NCBI RefSeq assembly: GCF_034440735.1
Contig: NZ_CP140098.1
Location: 1,047,501-1,111,500, forward strand
DNA length: 64,000 nt
Direction: 5' to 3'
From: Deinococcus sp. AB2017081
GTDB taxonomy: Bacteria; Deinococcota; Deinococci; Deinococcales; Deinococcaceae
The notes under the pieces are model-generated. The model did no database searches. It was not told the DNA's origin and worked only from the letters and a program-made list of their open reading frames with translations. The translations under genes and the position numbers were made by a program. Shown here in pieces: positions 1-8,233 of this stretch; position 1 is the stretch's first letter; each line of letters starts with the position of its first letter.

Positions 1-443
1 TAGGCGTGCAGCCGGCTGATGATCGGCCGGCCCAGCGCCCGCTCGACCGTGACGCCCTGGGCGTTCATGGCGACGTCCATCACGCCGTTGGCGGCCCCCA
101 GTACGGCCAGACCCAGGATCAGGCCCCACAGGTTGCCGGCCAGGATGGGCAGCAGCAGCGAGGTCAGGAACAGGATGGTCGAGACGCGCGTGACGGCGGC
201 GCTGCCCCAGCGGGTCGTCCAGCGGCCGACCAGGCTCATGCTGAGCACCCCACCGATCCCGGCGGCCAGCAGTGCCAGTCCGATCTGCGCCTCATCCAGG
301 CCCAGTCTGTCGCGCACGCTGGGAATATTTACCGCCCACGACGCGAAGACCATGCCGTTGACCAGGAAGATGGCCCCCACTGCACGGCGGGCAGCCTCGG
401 CCTGCACGGTGGAAGGGACGGAAACGGACGGCGCGGTGGTCAT
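1..443 (-). CDS. MFS transporter, YbjJ-like, N-terminal part (runs off window)
   Basis: Reading leftward from ATG at 443 gives 147 codons with no stop before the window edge, so the C-terminal part is missing. The protein starts MTTAPSVS and shows alternating hydrophobic helices. The stretch ANGVMDVAMNAQGVTVE is typical of the YbjJ-like branch of the major facilitator superfamily, probable inner-membrane efflux proteins. A GAGGT sequence lies 5 bases before the start. The gene is divergent from a LacI-family regulator, and a LacI-type palindrome lies in the 77-bp gap, so it is the likely regulated target. Substrate unknown. Family assignment is sure; function is inferred. Confidence 0.85.
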   Translation of the reverse strand, partial: MTTAPSVSVPSTVQAEAARRAVGAIFLVNGMVFASWAVNIPSVRDRLGLDEAQIGLALLAAGIGGVLSMSLVGRWTTRWGSAAVTRVSTILFLTSLLLPILAGNLWGLILGLAVLGAANGVMDVAMNAQGVTVERALGRPIISRLHA

Positions 444-476
444 GGATACCTCGGTACGGGGCAGGGAACAGCGTGG

Positions 477-492
477 TCTGAATCGTTTCAGA
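477..492. promoter_or_regulatory. Probable LacI-family operator
   Basis: TCTGAATCGTTTCAGA is an inverted repeat with 6-bp arms and a central CG, the form of many LacI-family operators. It sits between the divergent MFS and LacI genes. It overlaps the place where the -35 element of the regulator would lie, 17 bases before TAGCAT (509-514), which is itself 6 bases before the regulator ATG. Binding would be expected to repress the regulator and probably the MFS gene. Confidence 0.65.
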
Positions 493-520
493 TCGACTGG
501 CCATACGGTAGCATTCCGGT

Positions 521-1591
521 ATGCCTCCCGCCAAGCCGTCCGCTGCGTCTGCCGCTCGCGGTGGCCGGATCACCCTGCGCGAGGTCGCCCAGGCGCTCGA
601 CGTGTCGGTGGCGACCGTCAGCAATGCGTACAACCGCCCGGATCAGCTGTCGCGGGAACTGCGCGAACGCATCCTGGACACGGCCCGCAGCCTGGGCTAC
701 CGGGGCCCCGACCCCCTGGCCCGCAGCCTGCGCCGGGGCCGCACCGGCGTGATCGGTGTGGTGTACGATGCGCCGCTGGAATACGCCTTTGCCGACCCGG
801 CCGCCGCCATGTTCCTGGGCAGTGTGGCGCACGCCCTCCAGGAACACGCCCTGAACCTGCTGCTGCTCGCCAGCCCCGAGGACGTCTCGCCGGTCAGCAG
901 CGCCAGCGTGGACGGGTTCATCGTGTACTGCGCCGCCGAGGGCAGCGACCTGCTCACGGCGGTCATGGATCGCGGCCTGCCCACCGTGCTGGTCGACCAG
1001 TACCCACACCCACCTGCGGTGCAGATCGGGATTGACGATGCCGGCGGTGCCCGCGAGGCTGCCGCGCACCTACAGGCCCTCGGTCACCGGCACGTGGGTG
1101 TGCTGTGCCTGGAACTCGGCCCGGACGCCCCTGGCGGCCCGGTCAGCGTGCCGCGCGAGCAGGTGATCGGCTACCGCACCAGCGCTGAGCGTCTGGCCGG
1201 CTACCGGGCCGGTGCCCCGCAGGCCACGATCTACCCCTCGGAGGTCGCCCAGAACACCCCGGACGAGGGAGAACACCGCGCCGTGGAACTGCTGACCGCC
1301 CATCCCGCCGTCACAGCCCTGCTGTGCATGAGCGACGTGATCGCGCAGGGAGCGCTGCGGGGTGCCCACCGCCTGGGGCTGAGCGTGCCGGACGACCTGA
1401 GCATCATCGGCTACGACGACCTGCCCAGCAGCGCGGCCCTAGGGCTGAGCACCGTGTGGCAGCCCACCGCCGACAAGGGCCGCCACGTGGGCGAGACGCT
1501 GCTGGCCCTGCTGGCCGGACGTGCAGCGACCAATGTGACCCTGCCGACTCGGCTGGTGGTGCGGGAAAGTACGGCGCGACCCCGGCCTTGA
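521..1591 (+). CDS. LacI-family transcriptional regulator
   Basis: 356 residues. After a short Ala/Ser-rich lead, residues 17-70 form the LacI helix-turn-helix and hinge (ITLREVAQALDVSVATVSNAYN, then LARSLRRGRTGVIGVV). The rest is a periplasmic-binding-protein-like effector domain ending with the usual DDLSIIGYDDLP block. The start is supported by TAGCAT 6 bases upstream, a leaderless promoter arrangement. It is divergent from the MFS gene with a palindromic operator between them, so autoregulation and control of that transporter are likely. The effector, probably a sugar or nucleoside, cannot be told from sequence. Confidence 0.93.
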   Translation: MPPAKPSAASAARGGRITLREVAQALDVSVATVSNAYNRPDQLSRELRERILDTARSLGYRGPDPLARSLRRGRTGVIGVVYDAPLEYAFADPAAAMFLGSVAHALQEHALNLLLLASPEDVSPVSSASVDGFIVYCAAEGSDLLTAVMDRGLPTVLVDQYPHPPAVQIGIDDAGGAREAAAHLQALGHRHVGVLCLELGPDAPGGPVSVPREQVIGYRTSAERLAGYRAGAPQATIYPSEVAQNTPDEGEHRAVELLTAHPAVTALLCMSDVIAQGALRGAHRLGLSVPDDLSIIGYDDLPSSAALGLSTVWQPTADKGRHVGETLLALLAGRAATNVTLPTRLVVRESTARPRP

Positions 1592-1624
1592 GGTGGCCCC
1601 AGGGGCCAGGTTTAGGGTGACGGC

Positions 1625-2446
1625 GTGCGTGACTTGATTCCCAGCAGCCGCTTTGCCCAGCTCTCCCGTCTGTCGCGCAAGGCCCTGCGACTGTACGCCG
1701 AGCAGGGGCTGCTGAGGCCCGTGCACATCGACCCGGGCAGCGGCTACCACACCTATAGCCTGAGTCAGCTGGAGGACGCCCGCCGGATCAGCGATCTGCG
1801 TGCCCTGGGCATGCCGCTGGCGGCCATCCGGGACGCCCTGCGGGTGTGGAACACGCCGGCGCTCGGGCTGCATCTGGCCGCACACCGCGACGCCCTGCAC
1901 GCCCAGGCGCAGCAGGTGCAGGCGGCGCTGGAGGGTCTGGACGCCCTGATCGCCCGCCCGGCGCAGCCCTACGCCGTGCAGACCAAGACGGTGGCCCCAC
2001 AGCGGTACCTGGGCACGCGCGGCTGGTGTGCTCCGGACTCGGCCTGCGCGCTCATCGCCCAGGCGCAGGCCCGGCTGGAGGAGGCCCGGCACCGACACCT
2101 GCTGGATCGTGGCGGCGCGGCCCTGGCCATCTACCACGACGAGCGCGAGGACGCCTGGGACATCGAGGTCTGTCTGCCGCTGGGCGACGGGTGGCCGGTG
2201 GACGCCTGGCCGGGCGGCATCTACCACGCCGAACTGCCGGGCGGCGAGGTGGCCTACACCGTGCACACCGGCGACTGCGGCGGCAACCACGGGATGCAGG
2301 GCGCGTACACGGCCCTGTGGCACTGGCTGACCCAGCAGGGTCGTGAACCACTGGGTGGCCCCCACGAGGTCTATCTCTTCGACGAGACAAACACCGCCGA
2401 TCCGGCGGATTACCGCACCGAAGTGGCCTGGCGGCTGCGGCCCTGA
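1625..2446 (+). CDS. MerR-family regulator with GyrI-like effector domain
   Basis: 273 residues from a GTG start; TAGGGT lies exactly 6 bases before it, supporting a leaderless start. Residues 8-75 are a MerR winged helix (LSRLSRKALRLYAEQGLLRP, SGYHTYSLSQLEDARRISDLRALGMPL). After a short helical linker, the C-terminal half (QTKTVAPQRYLGTRGW to the end) resembles the GyrI/AraC effector-binding fold, as in BmrR-type multidrug sensors. It lies 33 bp after the LacI gene and 51 bp before an aldo/keto reductase on the same strand. A small-molecule-responsive activator is the likely role; target unknown. Confidence 0.88.
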   Translation: MRDLIPSSRFAQLSRLSRKALRLYAEQGLLRPVHIDPGSGYHTYSLSQLEDARRISDLRALGMPLAAIRDALRVWNTPALGLHLAAHRDALHAQAQQVQAALEGLDALIARPAQPYAVQTKTVAPQRYLGTRGWCAPDSACALIAQAQARLEEARHRHLLDRGGAALAIYHDEREDAWDIEVCLPLGDGWPVDAWPGGIYHAELPGGEVAYTVHTGDCGGNHGMQGAYTALWHWLTQQGREPLGGPHEVYLFDETNTADPADYRTEVAWRLRP

Positions 2447-2497
2447 CCGTCTCACGTTCATCCGGGACGCCTGAGTGGCGCCTCCCAGGAGGTCATC

Positions 2498-3478
2498 ATG
2501 CACACACGCACCCTTGGAACACGTTCCGTCAGTGCCCTGGGCCTGGGCTGCTGGGCCATCGGCGGCCCCTGGCACTTTGGTGACCAGGAGGCCGGCTGGG
2601 GCACGGTCGACGACCAGGAGTCCATCCGCGCCGTGCAGGCCGCGCTGGATCTCGGCGTGACCGTCTTCGACACGGCCGCGAACTACGGTGCCGGTCACAG
2701 CGAGGTGGTGCTGGGCCGCGCCCTGGCCACGCGGCGCGAGGAGGCCGTGATCGCCACCAAGTTCGGCTACGCTGTCGATGAGGCCCGCAAAGAGGTGGGC
2801 GGCATCGAGATCAGTCCCGCCGACATCCGCGCGTCCTGCGAGGCCAGTCTGCGGCGGCTGGCCACCGACCGGATCGACCTGTTTCAGTTGCACGTCGGCG
2901 ATCTGCCGCTGGAACAGGTCGACGGGGTGCTGGAGTCCCTCGAACGGCTGGTCGCGGAGGGCCTGATCCGCGCCTACGGCTGGAGCACCGACGACCCGGA
3001 ACGTGCCCGGCGCTTCGGCCGGGGTGCCCACTGCGTCAGCGTGCAACACGGGCTGAACATCTTCGAGGACGCGCCGGACATGCTGCGGCTGTGCCAGGAG
3101 ACCGGGCTGGCCAGCATCAACCGGGGGCCACTGGGGATGGGCCTGCTGACCGGCACGTATGCCCGGGGAGCAGCCTTCGGGCCCTCGGACATCCGGCGCC
3201 GGGGGGCCGCGTGGATGAAGCCGTTTCAGGACGGCCAGCCCAACCCGGAGTGGCTGGCCCGCCTGGAGACCGTGCGCGGGGTGCTGACCTCGGACGGGCG
3301 CACGCTGACGCAGGGGGCACTGGCCTGGATCTGGGCACGCAGCCCGCTGACCGTGCCCATCCCCGGCTTCCGCACGGTGGCCCAGGTGCGCGAGAACGCC
3401 GGTGCGCTCCAGTTCGGCCCGCTGGATGCCGATCAGATGGCCGAGATCGATCGGCTGCTGTCGTCAGATGGCGCCTGA
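2498..3478 (+). CDS. Aldo/keto reductase
   Basis: 326 residues starting at ATG behind AGGAGG. The fold signature is clear: LGLGCWAIGG at the N-terminus, then the catalytic tetrad Asp and Tyr in FDTAANYG, Lys in IATKFG and His in FQLHVGD. The C-terminal region IPGFRTVAQVRENAGAL is the NADPH-binding loop and helix. These enzymes are cytosolic NADPH-dependent carbonyl reductases. Its last 15 bases overlap the convergent M20 gene. The substrate cannot be predicted; the family is close to the sugar- and glyoxal-reducing YghZ/YajO-like enzymes. Confidence 0.93.
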   Translation: MHTRTLGTRSVSALGLGCWAIGGPWHFGDQEAGWGTVDDQESIRAVQAALDLGVTVFDTAANYGAGHSEVVLGRALATRREEAVIATKFGYAVDEARKEVGGIEISPADIRASCEASLRRLATDRIDLFQLHVGDLPLEQVDGVLESLERLVAEGLIRAYGWSTDDPERARRFGRGAHCVSVQHGLNIFEDAPDMLRLCQETGLASINRGPLGMGLLTGTYARGAAFGPSDIRRRGAAWMKPFQDGQPNPEWLARLETVRGVLTSDGRTLTQGALAWIWARSPLTVPIPGFRTVAQVRENAGALQFGPLDADQMAEIDRLLSSDGA

Positions 3479-4666
3479 GGCTCCGGCCGCCGGCGGCCCG
3501 GTCAGCTTCAGGGCCGCCGCGTGCAGCATCCGCACACCGGTCTCCAGGCTGGTCTCGTCGATGGTGAATCTCGGATGGTGGTGCGGCCAGCGGCTGTCGC
3601 ACTCGTCGCTGCCGGAACCGACGTTGAAGTACGCGCCCGGTGCCTTTTCCAGATACGCGCTGAAGTCCTCGCCGCCCATGGTCGGTTTCGCGTCCTGAAC
3701 GTGGGCTTCGCCGACGGTCTCCAGCGCGATGTCCTTCAGCTGCGCGGCCACCCAGTCGGTATTGATCAGCGGGCGGTAGCCGAACTCATACTTCAGGTCG
3801 TAGGTGGCGCCATGCGCATTGCACACGCCGTTCACGACGCGCTCGATCAGCTTCGGGGCCTTCTCGCGCAGGGCCGGGTCGAAGGTGCGCACCGTGCCCA
3901 TGAGCTCGGCGGTGTCCGGGATCACGTTGTGCGTGGTGCCGCTGACGAACTTGGTGATGCTGATGACCAGCGCGTCCTGCGCGCCCACGTGCCGGCTGAC
4001 GACGTGCTGGAGGTTGGTCACGACCTGTGCCCCGACGGCGATGGGATCGACGGCCTCTTCCGGGTGCGCTCCGTGGCCGCCCCGGCCCCGGATGGTCACC
4101 TCGATGGTGTCCGGCGCGGCCATGAACGCGCCGGGCTTGACCGCCACCATCCCGGCGGGGAGCTGGCTGTTCAGGTGCAGGCCCGTCACGACGTCCACCC
4201 CGTCCATCAGCGGCGTGTCCATGACGAGCTCCTCGGCGCCGCCGGGGCCGATCTCCTCGGCGTGCTGGAAGATCATGCGGACTTCACCGGGCACGTCCTG
4301 CGGGTGCTCAGAAAGCAACTTCGCGGTGCCCAGCAGAATCGCCGTGTGGCCGTCGTGGCCACAGGCGTGCATGACCCCGGCGTTGCGGGAGGCGAACTCG
4401 AAGGTGTTCTCCTCGGTGATCGGCAGCGCGTCGATGTCGGCCCGAAGCAGCACGGTGCGGCCCGGCTGCCCTCCCTTCAGCACCGCGAGCACGCTGGTCG
4501 CGGTCGGGCGGGAGATGGTCAGCCCCGGCATCTTCCGCAGTTCGGCCTCGATGTAGGCCGCCGTCTCGTGCTCGTGGAAGCCGACCTCGGGGTTCATGTG
4601 CAGGTGCCGCCGCCATGCCACCAGCTGCTCGCGCAGGCTGCTGACCGTGTCCTGGGTTGCCGTCAT
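3464..4666 (-). CDS. M20 family metallo-amidohydrolase (hippurate/N-acyl-amino-acid hydrolase type)
   Basis: 400 residues from the ATG at 4666, chosen because TAGGCT lies 5 bases upstream and the protein then begins at the usual place (SLREQLVAWRRHLHMNPE). Metal-ligand motifs are visible: RADIDALPITE, MHACGHDGHTAILLG, QHAEEIGPGG, and a dimerisation-domain stretch RGRGGHGAHPEEAVDP. The last metal-site motif is TMGGEDFSAYLEKAPGAYFNVG. This is the M20D set typical of carboxypeptidase Ss1, hippurate hydrolase and IAA-amino-acid hydrolases. It probably hydrolyses N-acyl or N-aroyl amino acids in the cytoplasm. Convergent with the aldo/keto reductase. Confidence 0.92.
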   Translation of the reverse strand: MTATQDTVSSLREQLVAWRRHLHMNPEVGFHEHETAAYIEAELRKMPGLTISRPTATSVLAVLKGGQPGRTVLLRADIDALPITEENTFEFASRNAGVMHACGHDGHTAILLGTAKLLSEHPQDVPGEVRMIFQHAEEIGPGGAEELVMDTPLMDGVDVVTGLHLNSQLPAGMVAVKPGAFMAAPDTIEVTIRGRGGHGAHPEEAVDPIAVGAQVVTNLQHVVSRHVGAQDALVISITKFVSGTTHNVIPDTAELMGTVRTFDPALREKAPKLIERVVNGVCNAHGATYDLKYEFGYRPLINTDWVAAQLKDIALETVGEAHVQDAKPTMGGEDFSAYLEKAPGAYFNVGSGSDECDSRWPHHHPRFTIDETSLETGVRMLHAAALKLTGPPAAGASGAI

Positions 4667-4781
4667 GCCCCAGCCTAGCGCGGGGCCCACGTGCCGGTCA
4701 GCCCCGCCCGCTCCAGTCCGTGTACGCGGGACGTGGCGGGCCACCGTAGAGTATCCACGGACATCCCGGCAAGGAGGGCGC

Positions 4782-5330
4782 ATGCGGAAGGTGATCGTGA
4801 CCGAGTTCCTGACCCTCGACGGCGTGTACGAGGAGATCAGCCCCTGGCGGCAGGACTACCATCCGGACGACGGACCGTTCAAGCGCGACGAACTGTTCGG
4901 CAGCGAGGCCCTGCTGCTGGGCCGCGTGACCTACGACGGTTTCGCCGCCTACTGGCCCACCGCCACCGGAGCCTTCGCCGAACGCATGAACAGCCTGCCG
5001 AAGTACGTCGCCACGACCACCCGCAGCACCCTAGAGTGGAATGCGACCCCGCTGGGCGGCGACGTGGCCAGCGCCGTGCACGGCCTGAAGCGGCAGGAGG
5101 GCGGTACCCTCCTCGTGTACGGCAGCGGCACCCTGGTTCAGACGCTGCTGCGGCACGGTCTGGTGGACGAACTGCGCCTGATGATTTTCCCGGTGGTGCT
5201 GGGCCAGGGCAAACGTCTGTTCGCAGACGGCGACATGTTGCGGTTGACCCTCAGGGAATCGAGAGACCTCGGCTCGGGCGTGTTGCTGCTGACCTATACG
5301 CCCGCCGGCGACCTCCAGGCCCGCGCATGA
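4782..5330 (+). CDS. RibD C-terminal / dihydrofolate reductase-like protein
   Basis: 182 residues. The ATG at 4782 follows the strong ribosome site AAGGAGGG. It begins MRKVIVTEFLTLDGVYEE, has LLLGRVTYDGFAAYWP, and ends with LLVYGSGTLVQTLLRHGLVDELRLMIFPVVLGQGKRLF, which is diagnostic of the RibD-C/DHFR-like fold. Such stand-alone proteins (YyaP/YwjB type) are NADPH-dependent reductases of unknown substrate. They are common in actinobacteria and deinococci and are not true folate reductases. The stop overlaps the start of the next small gene (ATGA), so the two are probably co-translated. Confidence 0.88.
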   Translation: MRKVIVTEFLTLDGVYEEISPWRQDYHPDDGPFKRDELFGSEALLLGRVTYDGFAAYWPTATGAFAERMNSLPKYVATTTRSTLEWNATPLGGDVASAVHGLKRQEGGTLLVYGSGTLVQTLLRHGLVDELRLMIFPVVLGQGKRLFADGDMLRLTLRESRDLGSGVLLLTYTPAGDLQARA

Positions 5331-5554
5331 CCGATGCCCGCACGCAGGCGGCGGCGGCCGCCCTGCTGCCCGCACAGGAGCTGGAGGTGGCGGCCCAGCA
5401 CCTCCGCACGGCCGCCGCGCACATGACTGCCGGCGAGGTGCCGCGCTCCGCCGCGCATCTGCTGGCCGGCCGGGGTCACCTCCTGAAGGCCGGCGCCACG
5501 CTGGATGCCCTGGCCGTGGAGCACGCGGCCCGCAGCCATCCCACCCCGGACTGA
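5327..5554 (+). CDS. Small alanine-rich hypothetical protein
   Basis: 75 residues, starting in an ATGA overlap with the stop of the reductase-like gene. It is rich in Ala and Leu, with two helical stretches (AAAALLPAQELEVAAQHLRTAAAHM and SAAHLLAGRGHLLKAGATLDALAVEHA) that look like a small helical hairpin. There is no signal peptide or membrane segment. I do not recognise a family. The overlap and the even GC pattern support it as a real gene. Confidence 0.6.
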   Translation: MTDARTQAAAAALLPAQELEVAAQHLRTAAAHMTAGEVPRSAAHLLAGRGHLLKAGATLDALAVEHAARSHPTPD

Positions 5555-5591
5555 CGGGAACCCGGCTGGGCCACGCCGCGTATTCCGTGGC

Positions 5592-5798
5592 ATGAAGACC
5601 TCACGCAGCGGCAAATTCGGCAAGGTGCTCGTGTACGCGCCCATCGTGCTGGAGGTGCTGAACCTCCTGCGGCGCAGTCAGGCAGCCAAACGGGGCAAAT
5701 ACGTGAAGGCGCGCAAGCGTGACCGGATCATCGACGGCCTGCTGGGCCACGCCAGCCGTGCCGTGGGCAGCAAGACCCGCAGGCGCCGCTGGTTCTGA
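5592..5798 (+). CDS. Small basic hypothetical protein
   Basis: 68 residues, strongly basic: 11 Arg and 11 Lys-type positions are concentrated in the second half (AAKRGKYVKARKRDR, SKTRRRRWF). A short hydrophobic patch near the N-terminus (KVLVYAPIVLEVLNLLRR) could be one amphipathic helix. It lies 37 bp after the preceding gene on the same strand. I do not recognise a family; binding to nucleic acid or membrane surface is possible from composition but is only a guess. Confidence 0.55.
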   Translation: MKTSRSGKFGKVLVYAPIVLEVLNLLRRSQAAKRGKYVKARKRDRIIDGLLGHASRAVGSKTRRRRWF

Positions 5799-5870
5799 GC
5801 TGGCGCACCATCAAGAAGCCCTAAGCGCGCGCTGACCTGTTCCCGGCCTGCGCGCGTTTAGCGTGGACAG

Positions 5871-6980
5871 ATGCCGCGCAAACCGAAGCTCAAACCGCCC
5901 ACGCCGCAGTCCCGCCGGGTCGGGTACGCCATCGTCGGCCTGGGCAAGCTCAGTGTGCAGGAACTCATTCCGGCCGCGCGCACCAGCCAGGAGTCGTATG
6001 TGGCGGCCCTGGTGACCAGCGAGGAGGACAAGGGCGAGGGCTTTGCCCAGGCGCTGGGCCTGACCGACGCCGACGTCTACACCTACGACGAGTTCGACCG
6101 GCTGGCCGAGCGCGAGGACGTCGAGGCCGTGTATATCGTGCTGCCGAACAGCCTGCACCGCGACTTCATCACGCGGGCCGCCAGGATGGGCAAGCACGTC
6201 CTGAGCGAGAAGCCGCTGGGCATGGACGCCAAGGATGCCCAGAAGATCGTGGACGCCTGCAAGAAGGCCGGCGTGCTGCTCATGACCGCGTACCGCTGCC
6301 AGTACAGCCCCCACCACTGGGCCGCCCGCGACGCCGTGCAGAGCGGCAAGCTGGGCAAGGTGAAGCTGCTCGACTCCATGCACGTGCAGGTCGAGGACGA
6401 CCCGACCGTGTGGCGGCTCCAGAAGGAACTCGCGGGGGGCGGCCCGCTGCCCGACGTGGGCATCTATTCGCTGAACACCCTGCGCTTCGTGACCGGTCAG
6501 GAGCCCGAGTGGGTCTTCGCCACGCTGCACCAGCCCAAGGGCGACAAGCGGTTCAAGGAGGTCGAGGAGTCCGTGAGCTTCATGCTCGGCTTCCCGGACG
6601 GTGTGACCGCCAACTGCCACACCAGCTACGGCGCATTCAAGACCGACACCCTGCGCGTGATGGGCGACGAGGGCAGCGTCCTGATGGATCCAGCCTTCAA
6701 GTACGAGGGTCTGAAACTCACCATCCAGGACGAGGCCGGGGCCATGACGCCCACCTTCCCGCCGTACGACCAGTTCGGGCTGGAGTTCGACCACTTCGCC
6801 CAGCGCGTCCGCGACGGCAAGACTCCGTGGACGCCCGGCGAGGAGGCCGTGCAGGATCACGTGATCATGGACGCCATCTACGAGAGTGCCCGCACTGGCA
6901 AGGTCGTGAACCTGAAGGCCGTGAAGAAGAAGGACGCCTTCCGGGGCAAGAAGCCGCAGCTGCCCGGCGCAGGTCAGTGA
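5871..6980 (+). CDS. Gfo/Idh/MocA-family oxidoreductase
   Basis: 369 residues. The start is fixed by TAGCGT 6 bases upstream. After a basic lead (MPRKPKLKPP) comes the Rossmann motif VGYAIVGLGKLSVQELIPA, then the family signature VLSEKPLGMDAKDA near residue 107 with its conserved EKP. The catalytic-domain stretch MTAYRCQYSPHHWAARDAV follows, then GGGPLPDVGIYSLNTLRF. The arrangement resembles glucose-fructose oxidoreductase-like NADP enzymes acting on sugars or polyols. No twin-arginine signal is present, so it is cytosolic. Substrate unknown. A GC-rich near-palindrome lies just upstream (5824-5860). Confidence 0.92.
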   Translation: MPRKPKLKPPTPQSRRVGYAIVGLGKLSVQELIPAARTSQESYVAALVTSEEDKGEGFAQALGLTDADVYTYDEFDRLAEREDVEAVYIVLPNSLHRDFITRAARMGKHVLSEKPLGMDAKDAQKIVDACKKAGVLLMTAYRCQYSPHHWAARDAVQSGKLGKVKLLDSMHVQVEDDPTVWRLQKELAGGGPLPDVGIYSLNTLRFVTGQEPEWVFATLHQPKGDKRFKEVEESVSFMLGFPDGVTANCHTSYGAFKTDTLRVMGDEGSVLMDPAFKYEGLKLTIQDEAGAMTPTFPPYDQFGLEFDHFAQRVRDGKTPWTPGEEAVQDHVIMDAIYESARTGKVVNLKAVKKKDAFRGKKPQLPGAGQ

Positions 6981-7033
6981 ACCTGTAGCATTCCCCGCAC
7001 CAGTCCTCTCATGAGGCCCGTACAGTCAGGATC

Positions 7034-8233
7034 ATGGATCTGCGTTCTGGACGGGCCTTCTGGCCTCTGACCAATGGCCTCATGCACACCTACCCGCCGC
7101 TGACGGAGGACACGCGGGCCGATGTGCTGGTCATCGGGGCGGGGATCACCGGGGCGCTGCTGGCCGATGCGCTGAGTGCGGCCGGGCTGGAGACGGTGGT
7201 CATCGACCGGCGGGACGCCGCGTTCGGTTCGACCAGCGCCAGCACGGCGCTGCTCCAGTATGAGATCGACACGAACCTCGTCGATCTCATCCCCATGATC
7301 GGCCAGCGTGATGCCGAGCGGGCGTATCAGCTGTGCCGCGAGTCGATTGACCTGATTGCGGGCCTGACGGCCACGCTGCCCGACGACTGTGGCTTCAAGG
7401 AGCGCGGCAGCCTGTACTACGCCAGCAACAAAAAGGATGCCCGGATGCTGACCCGCGAGTGCGCCGCCCGCGAGGCCGCCGGGCTGAACGTCCAGCTGCT
7501 CGACCACCGCGACCTGAAGGCCCGCTTCGGCATCAGTGCCCCGAATGCCCTGTTCAGTCCGGACGGCGCGGAGGTCGATCCCTACCGGCTCGCGCAGCAC
7601 CTGCTGTGGCGGGCGCAGGAGCGCGGGGCGCGCGTGTACGACCGTACAGTCGTGACCCGGCTCGACGAGGGCCGCGCCGGCTTCACCGCCCACACCGACC
7701 GGAAGGCGAGGGTCAGGGCACGGTATGTGATCGTCGCCACCGGCTACGAGGCCGAGACGTTTCTGGGCAGGCGGCTCGCGCAGCTGAAGAATTCCTACGC
7801 CCTGGCAACCGAGCCGGTGGGCCCGGAGCCCTGGCCGGAAGCCTGCCTGATCTGGGAGACCGCCCGCCCGTACCTGTACGCCCGCACCACCGCCGACGGC
7901 CGGGTGGTCATGGGCGGCGAGGACGACAACTTCAACAGCCCCCTGAAACGCGAGAAGTCCCTGCCGGCCAAACAGCGCCGCCTGGAGAAGAAGCTGGAGC
8001 AGCTGCTACCCGGCCTGGAACTGGAGGTCGCCTTCGCGTGGGCCGGCACCTTCGGGGAGACCAAGGACGGCCTGGCGTACATCGGCCCGAAGGAGAAGGG
8101 GTCGAAGCTGCTGTTCGCGCTGGGATACGGTGGCAATGGCATCACGTACTCGGCCCAGGCGGCACGGATGCTCACGGCATATGTGCAGGGAAAGCCGGAT
8201 GCGGACATGGCGATATTTGGGTTGAACCGGTAG
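7034..8233 (+). CDS. FAD-dependent oxidoreductase (DAO family)
   Basis: 399 residues; TACAGT lies 7 bases before the ATG. The dinucleotide-binding motif VLVIGAGITGALLADAL is near residue 31, followed by the acidic end ETVVIDRR and the DAO-type GSTSASTALLQYEID. A second flavin motif RYVIVATGYEAE and the C-terminal LLFALGYGGNGITYSAQAARML complete the fold. Such enzymes oxidise amino acids or amines, or serve as dehydrogenase subunits. Nothing nearby indicates a substrate. The gene is followed by 540 bp of non-coding repeat DNA. Confidence 0.9.
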   Translation: MDLRSGRAFWPLTNGLMHTYPPLTEDTRADVLVIGAGITGALLADALSAAGLETVVIDRRDAAFGSTSASTALLQYEIDTNLVDLIPMIGQRDAERAYQLCRESIDLIAGLTATLPDDCGFKERGSLYYASNKKDARMLTRECAAREAAGLNVQLLDHRDLKARFGISAPNALFSPDGAEVDPYRLAQHLLWRAQERGARVYDRTVVTRLDEGRAGFTAHTDRKARVRARYVIVATGYEAETFLGRRLAQLKNSYALATEPVGPEPWPEACLIWETARPYLYARTTADGRVVMGGEDDNFNSPLKREKSLPAKQRRLEKKLEQLLPGLELEVAFAWAGTFGETKDGLAYIGPKEKGSKLLFALGYGGNGITYSAQAARMLTAYVQGKPDADMAIFGLNR

